NCBI GenBank assembly: GCA_020431405.1
Contig: JAGQIK010000346.1
Location: 1 to 36,230, forward strand
Direction of reading: 5' to 3'
Origin: Myxococcales bacterium
GTDB taxonomy: Bacteria; Myxococcota_A; Polyangia; GCA-2747355
DNA length: 36,230 nucleotides
Shown piece by piece: positions 16,532 through 24,280 of this stretch (the first letter of the stretch is position 1; every line of letters starts with the position of its first letter). The notes under the pieces were generated by a model. The model ran no database searches. It worked only from the letters and a program-made list of their open reading frames with translations, and was not told the origin of the DNA. The translations under genes and the position numbers were made by a program.

Positions 16532-17274
16532 GGCCCGAGCAGGCCGTCGATCACGGGACCGACGGTGGACTCGCCGCCGCCCGCGCCGCCGCCGCCGCCC
16601 TCGAGCTTGAGCTGGATCACGCCGGCGGCGTCGAGCACGAGATCGGCGTCGCGGTTGGCGGGGATCTTGAACGTCGACTGGATCGTGTTGCCCGTCGGGT
16701 CGCGCAACACCGTCATCGGCAGGTTGTACTGCGGGTTGTTTTTGATCTGGTTGCAGTAGGTCGCCGTGGGGATGGCGAAGTTGGAGTCCTGCGTGAGAAT
16801 GAAAAAGGCTTCGAAGTTGTTTCCGTGGGCGTTTTTGTACTTGTTGTAGAAAGCCGCAGCCGACCTGGCGCGGTTGATACAGCTGCCTCACGAGCCGCGG
16901 AAGATGAATATCCAGGCTGCCTTCTTGCCGCACAGGTCGTGGATGTCGTGGTTGTTGCCGGCGCAGTCTTTGAGCGTCAGGTTGGGCAGCTTGTCGCCCT
17001 TGTTGGTGCCGAAGGGGCCCTGCGGCGGGCAGGTGATCGCGATGGCGTCGGCGGTGGTGTCGCCGCTGCCGGTGTCGGGCAGCGGGCCGTCCGGCCGCGG
17101 GCCGTCGGCTGCGGGGCCGTCGACGCTGGTGTCGCCGACGATGGTCTCGGAGCGTTGGAGGTCGGCGATGGCTTCACCGCCGCCGCCGTCGCGCGTCGGC
17201 GATTCGTCGCTGCAGGCCACACCGACCAGCAGCAGCGTCGCCGCGCCGAATACTCGAAGCGATAGGTTTTTCAT
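16528..17274 (-). CDS. Redoxin-fold lipoprotein, probable selenoprotein (in-frame TGA at 16890-16888 read as Sec)
   Basis: Read through one TGA, the frame gives 248 residues. Residues 1-20 are a signal peptide with lipobox G-V-A-C (Cys21). An Asp/Gly/Pro-rich linker runs to about residue 80. A thioredoxin/AhpC-like domain follows (G-D-K-L-P-N-L-T-L-K-D ... K-K-A-A-W-I-F-I-F-R-G-S). Codon 129 is TGA, and the sequence continues in the same frame with G-S-C-I-N-R-A-R-S-A-A-A-F-Y and normal redoxin features (L-P-M-T-V-L-R-D-P-T-G-N, V-L-D-A-A-G-V-I-Q) up to the stop at 16528. The TGA sits exactly where the first Cys of C-x-x-C belongs, giving U129-G-S-C132. A bSECIS-like stem-loop follows directly. 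A nonsense mutation or sequencing error is the alternative. The gene lies 13 bp after the DUF4388 gene and its stop overlaps the next start. Confidence 0.8.
16856..16890 (-). promoter_or_regulatory. Candidate bacterial SECIS stem-loop next to the TGA
   Basis: Downstream of the TGA (16890-16888), GCAGCTG (16886-16880) pairs with CGGCTGC (16862-16856), including one U-G pair. A 5-nt bulge follows, then ACC (16874-16872) pairs with GGT (16865-16863), capped by the 6-nt loop GCGCCA. The loop begins with G, 16 nt after the TGA. A G near the start of a small apical loop at about this distance is what bacterial SECIS elements show. Stems form easily in GC-rich DNA, so this supports rather than proves recoding. 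Confidence 0.6.
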
Positions 17275-17287
17275 GGACGGTAGTTTA

Positions 17288-19225
17288 TCAGCTGCCGAGC
17301 AGAATGCGCTCGTCGGCGAGGCCGGGCATGCTCGGGTCGGAGCTCTCGGCCAGCTGCAGATGCTGGCGCGCGCGCGTGGGGCGACCGAGCTCGCGCATCA
17401 CGTGGCCGAGCACCATGTGCGCGAGGGCGTTGTCGTGCTGGCGACGGTGAACGCGCTCGGCGAGCTTGCGCAGCTTCTCGAGGCGGCGCTTGGAGGCGCG
17501 CCCCTTGCGGCGGTAGGACATCCAGCGCTCGTGCAGCACGTACTCTTCGACCTCGGGGTCGAGGCGCGCGGCCTTGGCGAAGGCGCTCTGTGCCGCGTCG
17601 AGGTCGTCCTCGCGCCAGGCGGCGAGGCCTTCTTGGCTCCAGCGCTCGGCTTCCAGTCGACGCTGGCGCAGCTTGGCCGTCGACCGCGTTTCGGGCTCGC
17701 CTTCGGCGCTCTCGGTCGGCTGGAAGGTGGTCGAGACCTCGCCGGTGGTGAAGCGCGCGAAGGCGCCGCTGCCGAGCGAGTCGATGCCCTCCGGCGTGGC
17801 CAGCTCGTAGCTGCCGCTGCCGAACTCTCTCGACGCGGAGCTGCCTGTCAGCTCGTCGAAGGAGTCGCCGAGCGAGTCGCTCGCGGCGCTGGCGCTGGCG
17901 CGACCGGCGACGCTGCGTGGCGACGCCGTCTCGCCCGGCGTCATCAGCCCCATCACAGCCGAGTCGGCTCCGGTGCGCTTGTGGTTCGGATCGCGCGGCG
18001 TCTCGAGCGGCTCGGGCGTTGGCTGGCGCGCGGCGCTGGCCTTGCTGGGCGTGTTGTTCTGCGGCGCCACCAGCTGATCGGCCTTGCCCTCGAGCACGCG
18101 CTGGATCAGCGCGCACGGCGCGCTGCGCGTGTCGATGGTGGCGAGCTTGCCGACGATCAGCAGCGCTATCAGCTGGTCGATCTGCTCGCGTCTGAGCGGC
18201 CCGAGCACGCGCAGCGAGTCGACGGCGCGCTTGCCGTCGATCGACATCACGAACGACGCCTCCCCCTCGTCGAGCCCCGCACGATCGGCGAGCTCCCAGA
18301 AAGGCACGGTGACCTCGAGCCGCCCGTGGGCGTGAGGGCTGAGGAAGCGCGTCACGTCGACCTGCGGCGCCCGCTTGATGCAGGCGAGCAAGATGCTCGG
18401 CATCGGCGGCGAGAGCGACGACTTGTCGCCGATGTCCTCGGCGGCGGCGCCGAGCCGGATGCCGAGCGGCGGCGCTTCGCAGCAGACCGCGACGCGGTCG
18501 CCTGTTTGCGCGCTGAGCTCGGCGCGCAGCGTGTCGATGTTGATGTGGCCCAGCTGCAGCAGCGCCTCGCCGAGCAGCATCGGGTTGTCGAGCCGGTTGC
18601 CTTCGCCGATGGCGTCGACGGCCTGCGAGAACTGCTTGCCGTCGATCACGCCGCGGTTGAGCAGCCGCCGGCCTAGCGTGTCGCTGATGTCGTCGTGGTC
18701 GGCGAAGAGCACCTCGCCGCCGCGCAAATAGATGCGCACCTCGCCGCGCTCGGTGCTAACCAGCAGCTCGCCCGTGCGCTTGGCGTGCCACAGGTGTGCG
18801 AGCAGCTCGATCAGGTCAAAGCTCATCACGGCGCCGGCGCGTCGCACGGGCGCGTGCTCGCGTGTGACACGCACGCGCACCAGCCCGCCGACGAGCGCCA
18901 CGAGCTCCTGGTCGCTGACGGGGCGCACCAGCACCTGCGCGCCGGGAGTGGCGTGTAGGTCGTTGCGGTCGCTGACGAGCACGACGTGGGGGGCGGTGTC
19001 GCCTTCGCGCAGGGCAGCGATCAGCGGCTTCTGAGCCGACGCGTCGCCGGGGGCGTCGACGATCACGAGCTTGACGCTGGCGTCGCGCGTCGCCGAGATC
19101 AGCGACCAGGCGTCCGCAGCGCTGCGGCATTCGTATCGCTGCGATGCGAGCAGCGCGACGATCCGCTGCGTGCGCTCGGGATCGGTGGCGAAGACCGCGA
19201 CAACTGGCTTGCGACTGCTAGGCAC
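17288..19225 (-). CDS. Receiver-like / DUF4388 (PATAN) / TPR signalling protein
   Basis: A 645-residue protein from the GTG at 19225, chosen because the receiver-like domain begins seven residues later. An upstream in-frame GTG at 19288 would add a basic tail; no start has a strong ribosome site. Residues about 8-115 resemble a response-regulator receiver (V-V-A-V-F-A-T-D-P-E; candidate phospho-Asp in L-V-I-V-D-A-P). Residues about 133-290 form a DUF4388/PATAN domain (G-E-L-L-V-S-T-E-R-G-E-V-R-I-Y-L-R-G-G-E-V-L-F-A), common in myxobacterial signalling proteins. A low-complexity Ser/Gly/Thr region follows, then TPR-like helices (about 530-640). It is cytoplasmic and probably a scaffold or output protein. 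It is the first gene of the unit with the probable selenoprotein. Confidence 0.8.
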   Translation of the reverse strand: MPSSRKPVVAVFATDPERTQRIVALLASQRYECRSAADAWSLISATRDASVKLVIVDAPGDASAQKPLIAALREGDTAPHVVLVSDRNDLHATPGAQVLVRPVSDQELVALVGGLVRVRVTREHAPVRRAGAVMSFDLIELLAHLWHAKRTGELLVSTERGEVRIYLRGGEVLFADHDDISDTLGRRLLNRGVIDGKQFSQAVDAIGEGNRLDNPMLLGEALLQLGHINIDTLRAELSAQTGDRVAVCCEAPPLGIRLGAAAEDIGDKSSLSPPMPSILLACIKRAPQVDVTRFLSPHAHGRLEVTVPFWELADRAGLDEGEASFVMSIDGKRAVDSLRVLGPLRREQIDQLIALLIVGKLATIDTRSAPCALIQRVLEGKADQLVAPQNNTPSKASAARQPTPEPLETPRDPNHKRTGADSAVMGLMTPGETASPRSVAGRASASAASDSLGDSFDELTGSSASREFGSGSYELATPEGIDSLGSGAFARFTTGEVSTTFQPTESAEGEPETRSTAKLRQRRLEAERWSQEGLAAWREDDLDAAQSAFAKAARLDPEVEEYVLHERWMSYRRKGRASKRRLEKLRKLAERVHRRQHDNALAHMVLGHVMRELGRPTRARQHLQLAESSDPSMPGLADERILLGS

Positions 19226-19314
19226 CGAGGCTGAAGAGTAGCTTCGGACCCGACCTGCCTGCCAGCGCAAACGGCGGCGTGCCCGCACCTCTTTCTGGTC
19301 GAGGAGGTGGAGGT

Positions 19315-19620
19315 TTGGAGCTGCCTTGCAAGGACCAGATCATCGTCGAGATCTATCGCTACCTGGAGACCATGGGGGGCGACGCCACCAAGTGGTTCGT
19401 CGGTGTCACGCGTGACGCGGAACGCCAGCTATTCGAGGTCCACAACGTCGATCGCGCGGCCGACCGCTGGATCTGGCGGGTGTCACAATCGGCGGCGGAA
19501 GCGCGTGAAGTGGAACGGTTCTTCGTCGAGACGGTGGGTACCGACGGCGAGGTCGACGGCGTGACCGGCGAAGGACGAACGGTATACGCGTTTCGCAGGT
19601 CTTCGCGAACGCGTCGCTAG
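19315..19620 (+). CDS. Small GIY-YIG-like protein, copy 1
   Basis: A 101-residue protein from the TTG at 19315, preceded by the purine-rich GAGGAGGTGGAGG; an in-frame start at 19279 would add twelve low-complexity residues. The core reads W-F-V-G-V-T-R-D-A-E-R-Q-L-F-E, then W-I-W-R, S-A-A-E-A-R-E-V-E-R-F-F-V, and a C-terminal V-Y-A-F-R-R. The order of Y/F-V-G, R, H and a late Glu resembles the second half of a GIY-YIG fold, but no GIY strand is seen, so nuclease activity is uncertain. It is a paralogue of the gene at 21112-21444. The amidase gene starts 19 bp later. The role is unknown. Confidence 0.75.
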   Translation: MELPCKDQIIVEIYRYLETMGGDATKWFVGVTRDAERQLFEVHNVDRAADRWIWRVSQSAAEAREVERFFVETVGTDGEVDGVTGEGRTVYAFRRSSRTRR

Positions 19621-19639
19621 GCGGAGCGTGTGCCGCGTT

Positions 19640-21076
19640 ATGCTCTCGGCCGTGACGACCACGACCGCCCCTCACATCCCGCCGACGCTCGTGTCGGCGG
19701 CTCGCGCCCTGCGCCGCGGCGAGCTCACCAGCCGGCAGCTCGTCTCCCACGCCATCGCGTCGCGCCGTGACGAGCTCGGCGCCTACCGCAGCGTCGACGA
19801 CGAGCACGCGCTGGCGCAGGCAGCTGCCGCCGATGCTGCGCTTGCGGCGGGTTTTGATCTCGGCCCGCTGATGGGGCTGCCCATCAGCGTCAAGGATCTG
19901 TTCGGCGTGCCGGGCTTTCGCACCTACGGGGGGACGCCGCGCGCGCTCGCGGCGTCGTGGGAGCAGGCGGGGCCGGTGGTGCAAGCGCTGCGTAGCCAGC
20001 TCGGCGTGGTGGTCGGCAAGACGCACACGGTGGAGCTCGCGTTCGGCGGCATCGGCACCAACCCGCACTACCCGACGCCAAAGAACCCCTGGGACGCCGA
20101 CGCGGCGCGCGTGCCGGGCGGCTCGAGCGCGGGCGCCGGCGTGAGCCTCGTCGAGGGCAGCGCGCTGCTCGCGCTCGGCACCGACACCGCGGGCAGCGTG
20201 CGTATCCCGGCGAGCTTTTGCGGTGTGGTGGGGCTCAAGACGACGGTGGGTCGCTGGAGCACGCGCGGCATCGTGCCGCTGAGCGCGTCGCTCGACACGG
20301 CGGGCATCCTCGCGCGCGACGTCGCGGACGTGGCGCTCGCGTTCGAGGCCATCGACGGGCGCGTGCGCGCGGGTGACGCGAGCTGCGGCGCGCGTCGAGG
20401 GGCGATCGATCTTTCGCGCCTGCCTCTTTCGCGCCTGCGTCTGGCGCGCTGCGACCAGCTCTTCTGGAGCGACTGCTCGCCGGGCGTCGTCGAGACCGTC
20501 GATGCGGCGCTCGGCGTGCTCGTGCAGCACGGTGCCGATGTCGCGCGCGTCGAGCTGCCCGAGGTGGAGGCCGCCTATCAGGTCTTTCTCGCCGGCGGTC
20601 CGGTGGCCATCGAGCTCGAGCGCTTCTTGCAGAGCGAGCTTCCCGAGGCGCTCGACACGCTCGACCCCAACGTGCGCGCGCGGCTTCAGGGTGCCACCAC
20701 GGTGCCCGCCAGCGAATACCTGCAGCGGCTCGAGCGGCTCGCTCAGCTCGGCGCGAGCGCGGCCGAGACCATCGGGCCCTTCGACGCGCTGGTGGCACCG
20801 ACCGTGGCGCTCACGCCGCCGACCTTCGAGGAGGTCGCCGATGGGGAGGGCTACCGGCGCAACAACCTGCTCGCGCTGCGCAACACGAGCAGCGCCAACT
20901 ACCTCGGCTGGTGCGCGATCACGCTGCCGGTGGGCTGCGACGCGGCGGGTATGCCGGTGGGGTTGATGTTGATGGGCCGCGGCGGCACGGACGCGCATCT
21001 GATCGAGGTCGCGCGCGCGGTGCAAGCCGAGCTCGGTGATGCCGAGACGCTGCTCGGTGTGGCGCCGCGCTTGTAG
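19640..21076 (+). CDS. Amidase-signature family hydrolase
   Basis: A 478-residue protein from the ATG at 19640; a GTG at 19652 is an alternative, and neither has a good ribosome site. The Ser-cisSer-Lys triad is present: Lys85 in S-V-K-D-L-F-G, cis-Ser162 in P-G-G-S-S-A-G-A and Ser186 in G-T-D-T-A-G-S-V-R-I-P-A. The family hydrolyses or transfers amide groups. GatA of the tRNA amidotransferase belongs here, but no gatB or gatC neighbour is present, so a stand-alone amidase is more likely; substrate unknown. There is no signal peptide, so it should act in the cytoplasm. It is flanked by two small paralogous GIY-YIG-like genes on the same strand, possibly one unit. Confidence 0.9.
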   Translation: MLSAVTTTTAPHIPPTLVSAARALRRGELTSRQLVSHAIASRRDELGAYRSVDDEHALAQAAAADAALAAGFDLGPLMGLPISVKDLFGVPGFRTYGGTPRALAASWEQAGPVVQALRSQLGVVVGKTHTVELAFGGIGTNPHYPTPKNPWDADAARVPGGSSAGAGVSLVEGSALLALGTDTAGSVRIPASFCGVVGLKTTVGRWSTRGIVPLSASLDTAGILARDVADVALAFEAIDGRVRAGDASCGARRGAIDLSRLPLSRLRLARCDQLFWSDCSPGVVETVDAALGVLVQHGADVARVELPEVEAAYQVFLAGGPVAIELERFLQSELPEALDTLDPNVRARLQGATTVPASEYLQRLERLAQLGASAAETIGPFDALVAPTVALTPPTFEEVADGEGYRRNNLLALRNTSSANYLGWCAITLPVGCDAAGMPVGLMLMGRGGTDAHLIEVARAVQAELGDAETLLGVAPRL

Positions 21077-21088
21077 CCGCGAATCCAC

Positions 21089-21111
21089 GACGGACAGCAC
21101 CTCTGTCCGTC
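21089..21111 (+). promoter_or_regulatory. Perfect 9-bp hairpin abutting the ATG of small GIY-YIG-like copy 2
   Basis: GACGGACAG (21089-21097) and CTGTCCGTC (21103-21111) form a perfect inverted repeat around a 5-nt centre (CACCT), ending at the base before the ATG at 21112. No Shine-Dalgarno is visible outside it. It could be an RNA hairpin limiting translation, a DNA operator, or the end of the amidase transcript. There is no T-tract. Confidence 0.5.
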
Positions 21112-21444
21112 ATGACAAGCAAGCAACGCATCCGAATCGACTTCAAGAGCTTCATCGCCCGTCTGGGCGGCGGGCCGGACCAGTGGTACGTCGGCGTGAG
21201 CCGTGACGCGCGGCGCAGGATGTTCGAAGAGCACGGCGTGCACGAGACGCGCGACACGTGGATCATTCGTCGCGCTTCGTCTGCGGCCGAAGCGCGCGAG
21301 CTCGAGCGCTACTTCGTCGACGTGCTGGGCACCGCCGGCGGGCCCGGCTGCTGTGACGCTTCGACGGACAAATGCCTTCCGAGGCCAGGCGGAGCCTTCC
21401 TGATGATCTACGCCTACCGCCGCGGCACGCACACGCGGCCGTAG
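21112..21444 (+). CDS. Small GIY-YIG-like protein, copy 2
   Basis: A 110-residue protein with the same core as the copy at 19315: W-Y-V-G-V-S-R-D-A-R-R-R-M-F-E-E-H, W-I-I-R-R, S-A-A-E-A-R-E-L-E-R-Y-F-V and a C-terminal I-Y-A-Y-R-R. It has an extra Gly/Cys insert near residue 80 (G-P-G-C-C ... K-C) that the other copy lacks, which could bind metal or form a disulfide. A 9-bp hairpin ends at the base before the ATG. No catalytic function can be assigned. It lies downstream of the amidase and convergent with the DNA glycosylase gene, with a 4-bp gap between the two stops. Confidence 0.75.
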   Translation: MTSKQRIRIDFKSFIARLGGGPDQWYVGVSRDARRRMFEEHGVHETRDTWIIRRASSAAEARELERYFVDVLGTAGGPGCCDASTDKCLPRPGGAFLMIYAYRRGTHTRP

Positions 21445-21448
21445 CCCG

Positions 21449-22159
21449 CTAGTGCGTTGGCGCCGGGGCGGCTTCGCCAGCATCGAGCCAGACGTAGTCG
21501 CGCCCTTCGATGACGCCGCGCCGCAGCGGGTTCTTGCTGCAGTATGCGCCGTGCTCGGCGTGCACGAAACGGTAGGGCAGGTGGGCGTCGCGCTCGGCGC
21601 GAATGCCGAGGCGCGTGGTGACGAGCGCCGGGGGTCTCGGCGGGGCGGCGGCGCTCACGTAGAACGCGTCGGGGTGAAACGTCTGGCCGCTCCACGTCTC
21701 GCGCGCGATGGCGAGCGAGCGACAGAGCAGCGCTTGACCGGCGCACAGTCGCTCTCGCGCGCGCGGCGGCGTGTCGTCGTCTTCTCCTGGCGGCGGGTTG
21801 AGACGGCGCATGGCGGCGAGCACGTTCGCGTCGTCGGGCGGGAGGGCTGCCTTGATCAGCACGGCGTTGCCCGGCCCGCCGGCGCTGACGTTGAGCGAGT
21901 CGCCGGCGCGCGAGTGATAGACGTAGAGCGTGCCGGGCGTCGCCCACATCGGCTCGCGGCTGGGCGTGCGTCCCAAGGACGAGTGGCTCGCCTTCTCGTC
22001 ACGGTAGTAGGCCTCGGTCTCGATGATCGTGGCGCGAAGCCAGCGCGAGCGCGGCGTGAGGCGGCGGTGCAGCGTGGCGCCGAGCAGGTCGCGCGCCACC
22101 TGGCAGGGGTCGCGATCGAAGAAACCCGCGTCGAGCATGCGCGGCGCTTGCGCCGTCAC
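21449..22159 (-). CDS. mpg: 3-methyladenine DNA glycosylase (AAG/MPG family)
   Basis: A 236-residue protein from the GTG at 22159, which overlaps the stop of the kinase gene as GTGA; an internal ATG at 22138 is the alternative. The family motifs are visible: D-L-L-G-A-T-L near the N-terminus, I-E-T-E-A-Y with the catalytic Glu, S-H-S-S-L-G-R-T-x-R, G-T-L-Y-V-Y, and G-P-G-N-A-V-L-I-K-A-A-L-P. The enzyme excises alkylated purines such as 3-methyladenine and hypoxanthine from DNA in base excision repair. Length is normal. The overlap with a PfkB-family kinase suggests translational coupling, an unusual partnership for a repair enzyme. Confidence 0.9.
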   Translation of the reverse strand: MTAQAPRMLDAGFFDRDPCQVARDLLGATLHRRLTPRSRWLRATIIETEAYYRDEKASHSSLGRTPSREPMWATPGTLYVYHSRAGDSLNVSAGGPGNAVLIKAALPPDDANVLAAMRRLNPPPGEDDDTPPRARERLCAGQALLCRSLAIARETWSGQTFHPDAFYVSAAAPPRPPALVTTRLGIRAERDAHLPYRFVHAEHGAYCSKNPLRRGVIEGRDYVWLDAGEAAPAPTH

Positions 22160-23031
22160 AGCGCGGCGGACGTGCTCGGGTTGCGCTCGCCGTCGCGCAG
22201 CCGTCGCGCGATGCTGGCGCGGTCGGGTACGCGCTGCAGCGCCGGCGCCTCGACGATGAACGAGGCAGCGCAGGCGGCGAAGCGCGCCGCGGGCTCGACT
22301 TCGAGGCCGTCTCCGCGGGCGACGAGATAGGCCGCGGCGAAGATGTCGCCGGCGCCCGTGGGGTCGACGGTGTTGGCCGAAAACGCCGCGACGTGGGCGC
22401 TGTTGGCGCTGCCGCGCAGCACCCGTGCGCCGTCTTCGGCGAGGGTGTAGAGCAGCGGGTCGACCAGCGCGCGCCAGGCGTTGACGGCGGCGTCGCGCTC
22501 GTCGGGCTGGAGATCCTCGGGCGAGAGAAAGGCCGCCTCGAGGCTCGGCAGCAGCGCGCGCGCGTCGAAGCGCTGAAATGGTCGCGCGCTGACGCGGCCG
22601 TCGCCGTCGACCTGGCGCAGCCAGCCCTGAAGGCAGGCGGCGACGCGTGTGTTGGGCTCGAAGGCGCGCGCCATCGACGCGTCGACCTCGCCGATGACCG
22701 GTCCGAGCAGCACCAGCTTGGTGGCGCGCCACTCGGCGGGCAGGTCGGCGGCTGCGATATCGGGTGCGCGCGAGAGCAGCCGCTGCGCGCGCGCGCTGCC
22801 CTGGTATCGGTTGTCGAAGCGGGTCGGCTCGTCGACGACGCGGCCGCGCACGTCGATGCTCGCCAGCGCTGGGTGCTCGAGGAGGTCTCGAGAGGTTACC
22901 GTCAGCACGCCGACGCGCAGCCCGAGCGCGCGCCCGAGCGCAGAGGCGTAGGCGGCCGTGCCGCCGATGCGGTAGCTGCCGTCGTCGAGCACGTCCTTGA
23001 CGACGTGGCCGACGACGAGAAGATCGATCAC
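22156..23031 (-). CDS. PfkB-family carbohydrate/nucleoside kinase
   Basis: A 291-residue protein with the ribokinase-like fold: N-terminal strand L-L-V-V-G-H-V-V-K-D, the substrate-site G-G-T-A-A-Y-A-S-A-L-G, and the C-terminal signature D-P-T-G-A-G-D-I-F-A-A-A-Y, whose final Asp is the catalytic base and whose GAGD forms the anion hole. The family phosphorylates sugars or nucleosides with ATP; the substrate cannot be told from sequence. Its stop overlaps the start of the DNA glycosylase gene by 4 bp. It starts only 10 bp downstream of the collagen-like gene on the same strand. Confidence 0.88.
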   Translation of the reverse strand: MIDLLVVGHVVKDVLDDGSYRIGGTAAYASALGRALGLRVGVLTVTSRDLLEHPALASIDVRGRVVDEPTRFDNRYQGSARAQRLLSRAPDIAAADLPAEWRATKLVLLGPVIGEVDASMARAFEPNTRVAACLQGWLRQVDGDGRVSARPFQRFDARALLPSLEAAFLSPEDLQPDERDAAVNAWRALVDPLLYTLAEDGARVLRGSANSAHVAAFSANTVDPTGAGDIFAAAYLVARGDGLEVEPAARFAACAASFIVEAPALQRVPDRASIARRLRDGERNPSTSAAL

Positions 23032-23041
23032 GGCGTGGGCT

Positions 23042-24265
23042 CTAGGGCGGGAAACGCAACAGCGTGAAGTGTTGCTGGTCGCCGCGCAGCGAGTCGCCCT
23101 GCGAGTTGGTCAGCGCGCCGCACACGCCGAACTCGTAGGTCGCGGTGGCGGGCGAGACGAAGAGCTCGTTGATCGTCACATTGGCGCCGTAGGGCGGGAA
23201 GGTGAAGACGCCGCGGTTGTCGACGGTGGTCGCCCGCGAGGCGTCCGTCGAGCCGGTGCCCGTGTAGGCGATGCCGCCGGTGGACGGGTTGCGGTAGCAG
23301 GGGCGCAGCGTGGCCGAGATCGAGCCCGATGACGAGGGCACCAGCACCATCGTGCCGATCATGTGCACGCGATCGCCGACGTTGACCGCCAGCCGCGAGC
23401 CACCCAGCCACACCGGCGACGTGCCGCTCATCACGCTGGGGCCCGTCGCGGTGTGCGTTGCACCCGCCGCGAGCAGGCCAGGTGTGCCCGCCGGACCCTG
23501 CGGGCCGGTGTTGCCCTGCGGGCCGACGTTTCCTTGCGGGCCTTGCGGGCCGGTGTCGCCCTGCGGTCCTTGCGGGCCGACGTTGCCCTGCGGTCCTTGC
23601 GGGCCGACGTTGCCTTGCGGTCCCTGCGGGCCGCTGTTGCCCTGCGGTCCTTGCGGTCCGACGTTGCCCTGCGGTCCCTGCGGGCCGGTGTTGCCGACGG
23701 GGCCCTGCGGACCGCTGGGACCGCTAGCGCCGGTCGGTCCTGTTGGTCCCGTCGGTCCCGCGGGGCCCGTCGGTCCCGTCGGTCCGGCCGGACCTTGCAG
23801 GCCAGCGGGATCGCCGACCCACTTGCCGGTGCTGTCGATGACCAGCTTGGTGCCGATGGAGACCGACTTGGGATGAATGTCGCCGTCGACGTCGCCAGCG
23901 GTGACCGCGTAGGGCACCGACTGGATCGCCACGCGCGGCGAGAGCTTGGTGTTGCCGACGGTGATCTCGAGCCAGCGCGCAGCACCGGGGAAGACCGTGC
24001 TGTCGAGCGCCGTGGCGCCGCCGAGGTCGACCGTGAAGACGCCGTCGCTGATCGAGACGCTGGCGTGGCTCTCCGACCAGACGCTCGTGCCGCCGGTCGC
24101 CGCGTCGAAGATCTCGAAGGTGATCGCCAGCGTCGCGTTGACCGGCTGGCCGCCGTCGAGCAGGCGGCCGGTGTAGGCAACCTTGGTCGGCACGGCCAGC
24201 GCCGGCGCCGCGAGCGCCATCACGCCAAGCAGCGCCATCGTCGTCGCGGTGACTGTTCTACGCAT
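23042..24265 (-). CDS. Secreted collagen-like (Gly-X-Y) repeat protein
   Basis: A 407-residue protein from the ATG at 24265, which has AAGAGGT upstream; an in-frame ATG at 24280 is the alternative. A signal peptide (ending A-P-A-L-A) is followed by a domain of about 110 residues of the kind found before tail-fibre or collagen segments in myxobacteria and planctomycetes ([13 protein letters not shown] ... [12 protein letters not shown]). Residues 155-263 are 36 uninterrupted Gly-X-Y triplets, many as G-P-Q-G-P-Q-G-N, which should form a trimeric collagen-like rod. The C-terminal 140 residues are a beta-rich domain I do not recognise, possibly the binding head. Likely an extracellular fibre. 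A small lipoprotein gene lies 15 bp upstream. Confidence 0.85.
   Translation of the reverse strand: MRRTVTATTMALLGVMALAAPALAVPTKVAYTGRLLDGGQPVNATLAITFEIFDAATGGTSVWSESHASVSISDGVFTVDLGGATALDSTVFPGAARWLEITVGNTKLSPRVAIQSVPYAVTAGDVDGDIHPKSVSIGTKLVIDSTGKWVGDPAGLQGPAGPTGPTGPAGPTGPTGPTGASGPSGPQGPVGNTGPQGPQGNVGPQGPQGNSGPQGPQGNVGPQGPQGNVGPQGPQGDTGPQGPQGNVGPQGNTGPQGPAGTPGLLAAGATHTATGPSVMSGTSPVWLGGSRLAVNVGDRVHMIGTMVLVPSSSGSISATLRPCYRNPSTGGIAYTGTGSTDASRATTVDNRGVFTFPPYGANVTINELFVSPATATYEFGVCGALTNSQGDSLRGDQQHFTLLRFPP
23477..23803 (-). repeat. Collagen-like tandem repeat (36 Gly-X-Y codon triplets)
   Basis: A run of 9-bp units, partly organised into 27-bp super-units, encodes Gly-Pro-Gln, Gly-Pro-Thr and Gly-Asn-Val triplets. 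The near-identical units towards 23500-23700 suggest recent expansion by slippage or recombination, so length variation between strains is likely. Confidence 0.9.
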
Positions 24266-24280
24266 GTGTGACCTCTTCAT

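Noticed and set aside
16528-17274. Pseudogene caused by a nonsense mutation in a redoxin lipoprotein
   Set aside because: Not excluded, but less likely: the TGA is at the catalytic Cys position, the downstream frame is intact and uses its stop for overlap with the next gene, and a bSECIS-like stem-loop follows.
19406-21100. Long antisense frame over the amidase
   Set aside because: No recognisable domain and biased composition; the sense frame has all amidase catalytic residues.
23477-23803. Regular short repeats that could suggest a CRISPR array
   Set aside because: The unit is 9 bp without unique spacers and translates in one frame into perfect Gly-X-Y triplets of a protein with a signal peptide, so it is a collagen-like coding repeat.
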